A stretch of 64,000 nt of DNA from Dipteris shenzhenensis (Eukaryota > Polypodiophyta > Polypodiopsida > Gleicheniales): NCBI GenBank assembly GCA_047967505.1, contig CM106538.1; one strand, written 5' to 3'. The notes beneath the pieces were generated by a model. It ran no database searches, was not told the DNA's origin, and was given only the letters and a program-made list of their open reading frames with translations. This document shows, piece by piece, positions 21,575 to 32,363 of this stretch (position 1 is its first letter; each line of letters starts with the position of its first letter). Both the position numbers and the translations under genes were made by a program.

Positions 21575-22479
21575 AAATCAAGGTCAAAGAAAACAAAGAA
21601 GCACATGGGGTATGATGTAGAAGACAAAATAAAATTACCGCAACCAATTATTACGCACATTACAGAGTTCACAAAGATGCTCGCCCGGGAGGAAGTAGAA
21701 GGAGATAGTGCAAATGAAGAATGCCCATGATAACACCATTCAAATATCGAGAAAGAGTGAAGGTGGTGGTGGTTGTCAGATGAGAGTGAATGAAGATGGC
21801 ACCCAAGCGATAAGTGACGACAGAAAGGACATTCTGAACAAGAAAACGTTTGGATCGCTCATTTCTGTGATCATGATAGAAAAGGACATTCAAACAAGCA
21901 AATGTTTGGATCGCCCATTTGTACTAAACTCATTGTAAAGGAAAAATTAAATTATTGAAAAGGCCACAGGAGATCCTTTGTACAAAGACTCATCCAGAGC
22001 AATATTTGTTGTAAAACTTATGACATGATAATGTAAAATTACAAGCATAGCTATCGCTATTTTTTGGAGTACAAAAGAGGCTTCCATCATGTCTCATGTG
22101 TATATAAACCTTTTAATTTCTTGAATATTCAAGAGTGTTATAGTTTTCTGCATTGAAAGTAAAAAGAGTCTTACAGGTCTCTTATGTATACATTTTTAAA
22201 ATGTTGTGAATCCTCAATAGCATGGTTTTTCAAGGATTTAAACTAATAACTCGGATTTTTTATTTTAAGAATATGATTCTTATAAACAAGAAATACAAAT
22301 TTAGGATTTAATAGTAGTTTTTGCATTATTTGTACAACATTGTAGAGAGATATTTTAAAATGTCTTATGTGAAAATGATAGTGCCAGAAAGTACACTTTT
22401 GATTCTCGAATGACAGTTTCATAAAGAAAACTTTTCAGTTGGGAAGGATTTTAAGGAATAGTCCAAAAGTAGACATATG
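21575..22479. other. Right non-coding arm of 19-kb element
   Basis: AT-rich 3' region with short direct repeats (AGGACATTCTGAACAAG / AGGACATTCAAACAAG and GTTTGGATCGC at about 21825-21915, and a GTCCAAAAGT / GTCCAAAATT pair next to the right end). A 76-codon frame at 21708-21938 has no recognisable domain. Confidence 0.5.
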
Positions 22480-22505
22480 AGTCCAAAATTAATGAAATAA
22501 GTGTT
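22480..22505 (-). repeat. Right terminal inverted repeat of 19-kb element
   Basis: Reverse complement of the left end, ending AATGAAATAAGTGTT at 22505 and followed by TGTT (22506-22509), the right target duplication. Confidence 0.9.
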
Positions 22506-22506
22506 T

Positions 22507-25500
22507 GTTGTCTTCTTCCTCAATATCGTGATCTCCATCCTCCTCCCGTGCGATTTCATTATGCGCATCTTCCTCTTGGCTCATATGGTGATCTACATCT
22601 TCTTCGCTAGATTCATCAATTGGATCCAGCATTGGTAGTGGCATCTCCATATCCACATCTCGATCTTCAAAAATTTTCTTACTTCGTGGTGCAACTTGGA
22701 TCACGTACCACCATCTTGGATCAGAACGAGATCCGGATGAAAAACCACCTATATTGAAGATGGGTGCCAAATGTCGTCAATTATATATATGAAATTATGC
22801 TCAAGTACATGTATCAATGGACTTTAAAAACGAAAGCTTCGACTAATTAAATCATTAGTATGCACCTGCTCACAGTGCTCGGGAAGAACAAAAGTATCAC
22901 TTTCATCGGTCCAATGTTTGGTGGAGTCTATTGCAAAGAGACCGCTACTATCTTTTCTCACTGTCGCATGGGGACCGTTGTAAGTAGTTCTAAACCATTT
23001 TACATCAAGAATGAAAATAGTAAATCGTCTGAAATCAATTTCATAGATGTCGCGTATGGTTCCATAATAATCCAACTATGAGGAGAGAAGATTGGTATCT
23101 GAAGCACTTGCTCGGCTATTTTGTGTGAAGTTAGCCATGACTCCACAATCATACGTGACTCTCTTTGAATCGATGCGTTCCACGCGAAAATGTCGTCCAT
23201 ATGACCATAATGCACTGTACTTTTTGTACTGTAAAAGAGCATCATTAAAACAATGAAGATGCATATATTTTATAGCATATATTGCCACAAATAATTACTT
23301 AATTACATCAAGAGGTAAGAAACTTACATGCATCATACATCCAGATGATAACTCTCGCTCGCGCTCGTTTATTGTCTCTCCATCACGTTCGGCTTTACGT
23401 AGAGCCAGTTGTAGCCAATCAAGTGACATGTGAGTAGGGAGAAGAGCCAGATCCTGTGGATATGGTTGTGATCGCCTGTACATTACTCTGAATATCGTCC
23501 TTGCATTTATTCTTTTTGCTTTGGCCACTTCATATCTCAATCCACTTTTGCATCTCAGGGCTATTGAGGATACAAAACTTATTGAATTTCTCCATTTGCT
23601 CTTCGCTCATCTTTCTTTCAATCCCTTTTCCTTGGGGAACCTCGCCAACGATGTGATCATCATCCTTGTTGTGCCAAGCTTGCAGCATATCAGGATCCGT
23701 GGATGCAAGAAACTCTGTGATATATACTAATGACTCTTGCACAAGCCATCCCTCTGCCATGCTTGCTTCCGGTCTTGCTCTTTGTCTTACAAACCCCTTT
23801 AAAGTTTTCATAAACCGCTCGAGAAAAAACATCCATCGATTATGAACGGTACCTGCTATAGCCACCTCATCAACTATGTGCACAAGCAAGTGGACTTGAG
23901 TTGTCATAATGCTCGAGGGAAAGTGCTTCTCAAGCAAGCATATGGCTTCGATGGATTCCACCCTAGCCTTCTCGATGCTCAATATAGAGATCTCTTTTTG
24001 AGATATCCACCTATTTCACATGTCCATGCATATGTAAGATATTTGAGATATCCACCTGTTTCACATGTCCATGAAGAAAATACATAATGCAATTTGATAG
24101 TAAGCATACCTCACAATACCACAGATCTTGAATATAGCATTTCTAACATCTTCTTGTAAGCACCCTTTTATTGTAATTGGGAGGATGAACTATCAAAGCA
24201 ACAATGAAGTCATGTCAACAATATAACATAATAATAATTACGCTAACGCATCACGATTATCGGTACACTAATTCTACTTAGAATACCTATAAGACCTTGT
24301 GCCAATCATGGGACTTGAGCCCACTAAGCTTATTGTCCTTTGAAAATGCTCCTTTCAAGCAACGCATGTACCCTGTCAGTGTTTGAAAAGAGGCAATATC
24401 TGCCTTGACCACTGCCTCCTCCCTCGTAGAGAGGATCCACGTTGCTTTCAGGAGGACAACTTTTCCCGAATCATGCACTTGGGGCCACAAACGAGACATC
24501 CTATTCATAGCACGCAAGTCTTCTCACACTCCTCTCGAGTCCTTGGAACCAACCAAGTGTGCCCAAATAGTAGCCCCCACATTCTTGAAGATATGCATGG
24601 GATCCAAGAGATGATTGATTTGTAACTGACCCCAATAAGGAAGCTCCTGAAAGATTGATAGCCTCTTCATACCAGGAGGAGGTTCCTCTCCATTCGCCCT
24701 CCAAGCTTGAATCCAGTCACTTGCCTTCAAATATAATAGTGGTGGATCAAGCTGACCTCCATGTGCGAGATGGTCGAGCGGAAGGTATCGAGCATGATCT
24801 TCATAAACATTTTTCCTCATATGTTTGGAGTAGCATGCAAGCGATTTCAGAGCCGGTCCCAAATAGGACAAGCATGGTACCCACTTGTAACAAGTCCTGC
24901 ACGCGTGCATGAATGTGTTAGTACAAGACATGCGTGCAAAAGAGAGTAAAAAAAGCATAATCCCTCATTGTACATGTAAAGACACAACCACGTACCTGCG
25001 CACTCTCCATATCCTGGGTAGTCATGCATGGTCCACATCAAGATACCCCTGACCAAAATATCATTGGTATGTCTAGGAGCTCTGGAAATATCAAAGACTT
25101 GCACTTCTCTCCATAATATCTATAACTCCTCTATCAAAGGTGCCATGTACACGTCCATGTTTTTTGCCTTGTACTTTCGTGGTACAAGTAGTGCAAGCAT
25201 GAGGTGTCCCTTTTTTATTGTTAGCCATGGTGGGATATTGTAATTCGCCACGACTATGGGCCATGTCGAGCGTAACCCGAAAGGATTCACGCCGTCCATG
25301 GCTAGCCCAAGATGTAAGTTGCATGGCTCCCTCGCAAAGTCCGACCACTGATTATCTATGTGCTTCCAAGCTGCACAATCTGCGGGAATCCTCAATGTGT
25401 GATCAATGGACCGATGAGATGCATGCCATGTCATCAACTCCGCTATGGATTTGCATCGGAACATGTGTTGCTCATGTGTTGTATTCTTGCAATGATGGGA

Positions 25501-26387
25501 AAGTGTCTCAAGACCTTTACCGGTATCCGCTCACCCTGCAAGTCATCTCTATATCATTGTTCCCCACACTTTGGACAACTAGCCAAATCTCCATGCTCAC
25601 GATGAAAGAGAATACAATCATTACAGCAAGCATGGATGGTATCATAATCCATACCCACCATTGTTAGCATCTTTTTCGCTTCATCTCTTGATGCGGGCAT
25701 GGTATTTGGTGTAGGCAACATCTTCTAGAGCAACCTATGACAAAGACACTACCCAAATTATGATTCTCAAAACAAACAATATCCAAATAATGAGTCAAAT
25801 TAATGCAAGAGCTAACCTCATTAAGGCCGAGACACTTGTATCCGACCACCCATATTGTACTTGTAGATTCAAGATTGAGAGACAAGCACGTAGTTTAGAC
25901 ATCCTAGCATCCTCGTACAATTGTGTTGATTGCAACTCTCGCATTTTGACCTCAGACTCTGACATCACATGTACATGGGATGTAGTGCCCCTAAACATGG
26001 AATCCATCATGTCGACCATACCCTCGTCGTCATCCGGGAGACTATAGTCTTGCTGAAAGTGAGAAGGTATATGTGTACCCTCGTCACCCTCCTCATCCTG
26101 TTTTAAGATTTCGTGTAAATATAAGATCTTCTATTTCCAGGTATACAATAAGATTGCGAACTTAAATAGCTTTGACTTACCGATGGTCCATCAACATGTG
26201 CAACACCAATGAGGGGTACTGGTTCCAGCTCCTCCCCATACATCCGCAAGTGGCGCATGATAATACGACGTTGATGTCGTACTTCTCGCTTGCAATGAGT
26301 GCAATGACAGTATAACCTCTCCGTATGCCACTTCGTGCTCCCGGGCATTGGCGCATCATCGGACGAGCTTCCACTCGTCCCTTCCAT
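22507..26387 (-). pseudogene. CACTA transposase (Tnp2-DUF4218-DUF4216), copy A
   Basis: Multi-exon transposase read leftward. Exon 1 (26387 to about 26180) starts MEGTSGSSSDDAP, contains a CHCTHCKREVRHQ metal-binding-like motif and ends at a GTAAGT donor. The next exon is at about 26103-25815. The Tnp2 core is at about 25705-24287 (AMDGVNPFGL, NYNIPPWL, HLLDPMHIFKN, VGSKDSRG). DUF4218 follows at 23982-23295 (TTQVHLLVHIVDEV, GTVHNRWMFFLERF). DUF4216 is at 23245-22824 (DVKWFRTTYNGPH), with its continuation at about 22750-22507 (DPRWWYVIQVAPRSK). Defects compared with copy D are an 11-bp tandem duplication near 25465 (frameshift) and CAG to TAG near 25128. The final codons lie across the 19-kb insertion at 3260-3403. 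Confidence 0.85.
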
Positions 26388-26479
26388 CTACACTTATAAA
26401 ATCACAACATAAGCATGAAGAAGAGATATTAACAGTTATAAAATAGCATGTTTGAGCTTCTTTTGATGCTACAACAAAA

Positions 26480-26605
26480 AAGTGACTGTAAGCATCGCTA
26501 TATAGCGACCTTTTTGCTTCCGTCACTATATAGCGACGTTTTTAATTAAAAACGTCACTATATAGCGATGGATTAGCGTCGCTATATAGCGACGCTGTGG
26601 GTTAT
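26480..26605. promoter_or_regulatory. CACTA 5' subterminal palindrome cluster (copy A)
   Basis: Copies of GCTATATAGCGA in both orientations, about 100 bases upstream of the transposase start. A roughly 60-base stretch present in copy D (about 58380-58435) is missing here just to the right. Confidence 0.7.
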
Positions 26606-27084
26606 CTCTAAGTAAGCATGCCAATATCTCCTCCCACCTATTTTCGATGACCTCCCACCTATTTCAAGCAACCTCCCACTCTATTTTCCACTCCTTACCC
26701 TTCTCCTACCTCTTGTACTCCCTCTCTATCCTTTTCCCTCTTTGGTTTCTTGAAAGGAAGTTCTTCAAGAGGTGAGTTTGTTTCAACAATGTAGGTTTTT
26801 TTTTGTTAGCTTTAGTTTTGTGAGTGTTTCTTCTTGTATTGCTAAACCTGTAAACTAGTTTTCATGCTTGTTTTGAAAGGATTGAAACAAAAAACAAGAT
26901 TTCAAGAAAGAAAGAAAACTCACCTCTTTTTTCTATATTTCTCTTCCTTCTCTTTCTCCTTGTCTCCTCAATCTCCTCCTTTCCTTGTCTCCTCAATCTC
27001 CTCCCTTCAAGAAGTTGCTTTTGTAATCTCCTCCTTCCACTAACATCTTATTTGAAAAAATGGGTTGTTTTCTCTCTTTTGTAG

Positions 27085-27122
27085 GGCCAGTCCACTACAC
27101 CGAACGAGACATACTATTTCAG
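27085..27122 (+). other. Candidate 38-nt exon of a divergent CACTA gene (copy A)
   Basis: Bounded by TCTTTTGTAG and CAG|GTAAGTGC, it encodes PVHYTERDILFQ on the plus strand. The same exon at 58911-58948 differs by two synonymous changes only. A further donor-like AGAG|GTGAGTTT lies upstream (about 26773). This suggests a second, rightward gene sharing the 5' control region with the transposase, now truncated. Confidence 0.4.
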
Positions 27123-27290
27123 GTAAGTGCTTCCTCTTTTTTCCATTTATTATTTTTGTTATTTGCATTGGCCTGCAGCTAGCGCCTTGAGCGCTAGCTG
27201 CAGTGATGGCCGTAGGAACCCTCTCTTCCCCTCAAACTCTTTCCTTCTTCCCCCTTCTCTTATTCTCTTTTTTCCTCCTTCTCTTTTTCC

Positions 27291-27702
27291 CTATCTTCTA
27301 CTGCCGGTATTTTTGGAACTCTATGCACCACCCTCTTTGGTCTCTATTCTTTAGCTTTCTCCTCCCTTTGTATCCCGAGTTCTCTATTGTCGATGGTACA
27401 ACAACTATTGAAATTGGTTTACCTTTGCAGAAGGGTATTCTAAAAGAACCTCTTTCTGATTTTTGTATTGTGTTCACATAAAAGGCGTGAGATTTAGTAC
27501 CTTGTAGAGCCGAGCCTGATGCATGTTCTTCGGGGTTCTCAGCATCACCACCAAGTCTTGGGTATCCATGACCCATAGAGGCTCCACCACATCCTGCAAA
27601 GGAGCCTCCTCTTCTAATACTTCTCCTTGACACTACAAGGCATAGGCCCTTTTCCGACAAAAATATCGACGATTTTTACATTAAAATTTTTTTTTAAACG
27701 GG
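27291..27702. other. Unassigned junction with an isolated CACTA-like terminus
   Basis: Similarity to copy D ends at about 27290. At 27631 a sequence CACTACAAGGCATAGGCCC looks like the end of a different CACTA family, running rightward for 72 bases until the gypsy LTR begins. The minus-strand ORF at 27298-27660 has no recognisable domain. Confidence 0.4.
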
Positions 27703-28694
27703 TGCTATTAGCTAGAAAAGAAATCAGGACAAGAGGCTAGACACTAAGCATGGCGACGCTCAAGGGCCATAGAGCAAAGGAGAACATGAGGGCGAAACAT
27801 CATCATGGGAGGGGAAATGGGATTAGAAGGGGAGGGAATGAAGAGGGAGACTATGGCACAAGGGGAAAGGAAGAGGGGGGAGAGAAGCATGTACATGATG
27901 GGAGGAGGAATGTAAAGATGGAGACATCAAGGGAAGAGGGCCATGCTTTATTTGAAAGGAAGGGAAGGGGGAAATCAAAGTACTAGCTAGGTGGCTTTAC
28001 AAGAATGAGCATGTCTCATCAAGGAATAGCCCCCTCCTTTTATAGCCAAGAGAGGGGGTCTCTCCCAATAATTGCATCCTCCCACATGCATGGTGTGTGT
28101 GGAAAAGTCTCCCATGTGGGCTAGGCAGTTACGCACTCTCAATTGTGTGCGACAACCCTTTGCCTCATTTTTCCACATAAATCAAGCCCCATATCTCAAG
28201 TCTATGAAACTCCCTTGGTCTCTCCTTAATTTTATAATACGTTCAAACCTCTAGGAGGACAAGTGGAGGGTTGGCACAAGAAATCTTGCCACCTCATCCT
28301 ATTTTCCCCATTATTTAACTTGCAGTCTTGGACCTTCTATACCTCCCCCACATGGGCCTATCCTACATGAAGGGAATAATCCAATATGATATCCATCTCC
28401 ACCTATTTTATATTACTTCTCCCATGGACTTTGGGCCATATCTCACTAAATGCAGCCTAGGTGGAGGGGTGGCACATGGAGGAGCCATGCCACCTTACAT
28501 TTTATAATATTACTACCATGGATTATGTACATCACACCTTATGGGTCCTTTTACGTGGAAGGGTGGCACATGGTCATGCCTTGCCACCTCAACCTTGGGC
28601 CCTATGCACACCATATTTTATTATACTATTGCCACACATACAAGCACACACACATATTTATGCCTTTTTTCCTTAGGAAAATTTATCCATAACA
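27703..28694 (-). repeat. 3' LTR of the gypsy element (992 bp)
   Basis: In element orientation it begins TGTTATGGATAAATTT and ends CTAGCTAATAGCA. Its last part matches the surviving 5' LTR fragment at 36824-36940 and a re-duplicated copy at about 39722-39838. Confidence 0.8.
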
Positions 28695-28702
28695 GTTCCC
28701 CC
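28695..28702 (-). other. Polypurine tract of gypsy element
   Basis: The minus strand reads GGGGGGAAC immediately before the LTR start, the expected position of the plus-strand primer. Confidence 0.65.
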
Positions 28703-29419
28703 CCAGGCAGGGAATGCACAATATTTCCATGCCTGGGTCCATCACGCACAAAGAAGGACTTGAGGTAGTGCTTGTTGATCACCTTCTTGCCATATGGCTC
28801 ATGCAGCTCTTGAACTTGTATAGACCCATTGCTACGTTCCTTGATGACTTTGTATGGACCGGTCCACAGTGGCAGAAACTTCTTATCCATTTGGTGGTCC
28901 AATCTATTATCAAAGCATATCACGAAATCCCCCTCAGCAAACTATCTTTCCCATCCCTTGTGAATTTTAGCATCCAAGCAAGCCTTTTGTCGATTCTTTT
29001 AGATCTCTGTTTAGTGTAGTGCAAGGCATCAAGTTTCACCTAACTTCTCAAGTTGTACCAATCTGGCCTCTACATGTTCATCTTCTATCATCGTCTGTTC
29101 TTGTGCCAATCTCAAGGCGGAATCTCTAACTCTAGTGGTAAAATTGCCTTAGTACCATACACCAACTCAAAAGGAGTGTCACTTGAAGACATTTTATGAG
29201 TGATGTTGTAAGCCCACACGGCTTTAGTGACCTTCTGATCCCACTGGCTCCTATTCCCTGTGGCCATTTTTCCCATGGTTTTACAAAGGAGGCCACTGGT
29301 CCACTCTGTTTGACCCATGGATGCTGGATAATAGATGCTAGAAGTGCGATGATCAATACCCATGCGATTCATGAGTAACTCCACTACTTCATTCAAGAAT
29401 GGACTCCCATGGTCAGAGA

Positions 29420-29759
29420 CTATTTCCATGGGTGTCCCAAACCTTGTGCAGATACGTTCAAATATGAAATTTGAAACTGCCTTACCATTTGCAGCAGGGA
29501 GGGCGATAGCTTCGACCCACTTAGTGACATACTAAGTGGCCACCAAAAGATACTTCTTTTTGCCGGCAGTCATGGGCAAGGGCCCGACACTATTTCCATG
29601 GGTGTCCCAAACCTTGTGCAGATACGTTCAAATATGAAATTTGAAACTGCCTTACCATTTGCAGCAGGGAGGGCGATAGCTTCAGCCCACTTAGTGACAT
29701 ACTGAGTGGCTACCAAAAGATACTTCTTTTTGCGGGCAGTCATGGGCAAGGGCCCTGGG
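29420..29759. repeat. 170-bp tandem duplication inside integrase
   Basis: 29420-29589 and 29590-29759 are nearly identical (starting CTATTTCCATGGGTGTCC). The duplication shifts and repeats the codons just after the first catalytic Asp. Confidence 0.9.
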
Positions 29760-30202
29760 CAAGGGCCCGACAAAATCTATTCCCCACTTCTGAAACGGAT
29801 GGATGGACATCACTAAGTGATGTTGCCCAGGATGCAAATCCTTCCTAACAAAGAATTGGCATGGTTTACAGGTTTTGCAATACAAAGTGACATTCTTGAA
29901 CAGCGTCGGCCAATAGTATCCAGCATGTAAAATCTTCTTAGCTGTATAGTCACTGGCATAGTGGCCTCCACAAAATCCATCATGATAATGCTTCAATACC
30001 TTAGGCACTTCATCTGCATCAATGGCCCATTTTAGTACCCCATCCATGCCTTGACGGTATAACACCCCATCAAAGAGGGTGTAGTGCCTACTATCTCTGC
30101 AGATCTTCTTTCTCTCATAGCTAGTACTTTCTGGAGGAAAGGAGAAAGCAGTCAGAAACCTGTAGATACCACCATACCATGGATCCCCAACTTCTATGGC
30201 CG

Positions 30203-31416
30203 CTACAGGGTTACATCAAGGCACTCCTCTAAATCAATCAAAGCATTCTTCAAGTTGGAACAACCCCCTTTTACAATTTTGAAAGAAAAATCATATTCTT
30301 GTAAAACTGCCAACCATTTGGCCAACCGGCCCATGGGGTTTGATGATTGAAGAACCTGCTTTGCAAGACCAGTGCTAGTGAGTATAATGAAGGACTTTAC
30401 AGCCACATAATGCTTAAATTTCTCAATGCAGAATGCCAAAGACAAGGCATGCTTGTCAACCTCTGAATAGCATCGCCCAGTGTCGAGTAATTGTGGAGAA
30501 GCAAATCGAACGGGATACATGAACTGATCCTCCCCTTGCTGAAGAAGAATGCCTGCCAGATTGTGCTCAACAAACCCAGGATTGATATAGAAAGTCTTTG
30601 ACCAATCTGGATTGCGTAGAATGGGTTCTGAAGCCAGAGCATTCTTGATTTGTTCAAACCCATGATCACAATCCTCATCCCAAGAGAAATCAGCCCCATC
30701 TTTTAATAGCATCATCATGGGTCGTGTCAAAGTAGCATATTGATCAATGAAGCGACGATAGTATCCTACTCGATTGTCAAATGAGCGTATCTGACGTTTG
30801 GTTGTTGGTGGGGAGAGCTTAAGGATGGCTTCTACCTTCTCGGGGTGGCTTGATGCACTTAGATGAGACAATATGTCCTAGTAACCTCCCTTGATCAGTG
30901 GCTCCAATGGTGCATATCTCAGGGTTGAGACTGCCATTCAGATCATTGACCCTTTGGAAGGCCTACCTTCCTAATGTGCCCCTTACGTGACGAGAATATA
31001 CAAAAATCATCTAAAAACACCTCCAAGAAATCCCCCAAATAAGGAGCAAACAGCATCTGCATAAATCTTTGAAAGGTAGTAGGAGCATTGGTGAGGCCAA
31101 ATGGCATTACTTTGAATGCAAATGTCCCCCAAGGTGTGGCAAATGTGGTTTTAAGCACATCTTCTTCGGCAATTCTGATTTGATAAAACCCGAAGTAACC
31201 ATCATAGAAACCATACATCTCATGACCACTTACCTTCTCAAGAATGAGGTCTTGAAAGGGCAGAGGATGGTGATCCCTCTTGGTGGCCGCATTGATTTTC
31301 TTATAGTCGATGCAAACCTGCCACTTGTTGTTTTTCTTTAGGGTGACTACCACTGGTGAAACCCATTCAATATTGTGAACCGAAACAATAAACCCTGCTT
31401 CTATAACTCTGAGCAC
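30203..31416 (-). pseudogene. Gypsy reverse transcriptase and RNase H
   Basis: RT motifs: SPVVVTLKKNNKWQVCIDYK, FYQIRIAEED, MPFGLTNAPTTFQRFM and the active-site box FLDDFCIFS (31416-30943). RNase H begins with the connection region VGYYRRFIDQYATLTRPM and continues through FSWDEDCDHGFEQIK to the 30203 end. Between them, at about 30870-30943, the frame is interrupted. Confidence 0.87.
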
Positions 31417-32130
31417 AAAGCATCAGTCTGTAGGGGCCCTAAGCTCCGATACTTCTGAGCCACAAGCTTTGCATCAGGCTTCAGCTCTATCTTGTGTTCT
31501 ATGGCAGTCACATGGCGAAGGTGGTGGTAGCTATTTGCGAAAAGGTCAGGGAAATCTTTGAACATTTCTAGGAACTCATCTTTCTCACTTGGAGTGAGGT
31601 CTAGGGAAAGCATAGATTCAAGTTGTTGAGGACTAGCTGCTACCTTTTCTATAGGTGGTGGGGTTGGAGACACCCCCATCATGTAAACTTCCTCATCTGA
31701 GAACTCCTCCCCCCCGTCTGATCCTTCCATTGATTTAGACACCAAGGATGAGAGAGTATCACTGTCTTGCTCCTCTTCTTCTTCTGGTTCCGTGGCACCT
31801 ATTTGCACCGAGATCTTCTCCTTAGAAGCACCACAAGACATGTGTCCTATCTTCCAATAGCTAACTGCATCACTCTTTCTCAACCATGGTCTCCCGAATA
31901 TGGCTAGGTAACTCCACTACATAGAAATTGACGGTGGTGATCAACCCATTGACAGTGATGGGCAAATCCTCAATGACTCCCAGGGTGGCGAGTCATCGAC
32001 CATCTGCTACCTTAATTCGAGTGGAGGAATGCCTTGTGCATTTCAAATTCAATTTCTTCATGATTCGGGGCACCATGATATTACATGCAGCTCCCCTATC
32101 AACACACACACTTTTGACACGGCAATTATA
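31401..32130 (-). pseudogene. Gypsy protease and protease-RT linker
   Basis: Minus-strand reading shows VDRGAACNIMVPRIMKK at about 32040-32110, where a DTGA/DSGA active site is expected (here DRGA). A TGA follows, then the IFGRPWLRKSD C-terminal protease motif at about 31880. The linker is acidic (EPEEEEEQDSDTLSSL) and leads to LKPDAKLVAQKYR before RT. Confidence 0.7.
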
Positions 32131-32363
32131 TATGATGACATCTACTGTATGTGGGTGCCGATCAATTTCTTTAGAGATAGAAGATACCTCTCGTACCTTT
32201 CCCTTTTTCTTGCTCTTCCTTGTTCAGAGCCCTTGCTGCAACTCACATCTCACCTGAGCAAGGTCCTAAATGACCGAATAGTCCTCTTGCCCTGAGCCGA
32301 TGGGAAATTTCAAGGGTGACCACTTACTCCTGTGGGATCTTTTAGTCTTCACTGTTGGTGGGT

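Larger units (their letters stand above)
3404..22505. mobile_element. 19.1-kb terminal-inverted-repeat transposon, unclassified
   Basis: The left end reads AACACTTATTTCATT and the right end is its reverse complement. The ends agree over 26 bp with one mismatch. TGTT is duplicated at 3400-3403 and 22506-22509; a 5-bp TTGTT duplication is an alternative reading. The unoccupied site is visible in copies D (about 53830) and B (about 43090) of the host CACTA. Inside are two divergent gene blocks. The leftward block (5285-11395) ends in ULP1-like modules. The rightward block (18024-21574) encodes a DDE-type transposase candidate. About 6 kb of satellite DNA lies between them. Because it is missing from the duplicated host copy, it inserted after, or was lost from one copy since, the duplication. 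Its superfamily is not recognised. Confidence 0.88.
2857..27290 (-). mobile_element. CACTA (En/Spm-type) transposon, copy A, split by a 19-kb insertion
   Basis: The 3' terminus starts CACTACTACACATGGATCC at 2857. The same terminus recurs at 53288 and, inverted, at 43665. Palindromic TCGCTATATAGCGA units follow inside the end. The transposase gene runs leftward, with its body at about 22507-26387 and its last codons at 3260-3403. The two parts are separated by the inserted 3404-22505 element. The 5' terminus was not found. Similarity to copy D extends to about 27290 and then stops, so the 5' end is either truncated or lies beyond. A premature stop and an 11-bp frameshifting duplication make the copy non-functional. 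Confidence 0.85.
28621..30065 (-). pseudogene. Gypsy integrase
   Basis: The N-terminal HHCC zinc region at about 30000-29850 reads HYHDGFCGGHYASDYTAKKI followed by CKTCKPCQFF. The catalytic core has WGIDFVGPLP (first Asp), IVSDHGSPFLNE (second Asp) and GQTEWTSG (Glu). The C-terminal part at 28923-28700 reads FLPLWTGPYKVIKERSNG, typical of the integrase tail. A 170-bp tandem duplication (29420-29759) breaks the core. Confidence 0.85.

Noticed and set aside
24383-24949. Plus-strand frames inside the CACTA transposase (and equivalents at 56080-56730)
   Set aside because: Shadows of the minus-strand Tnp2 coding sequence, which shows the conserved motifs.
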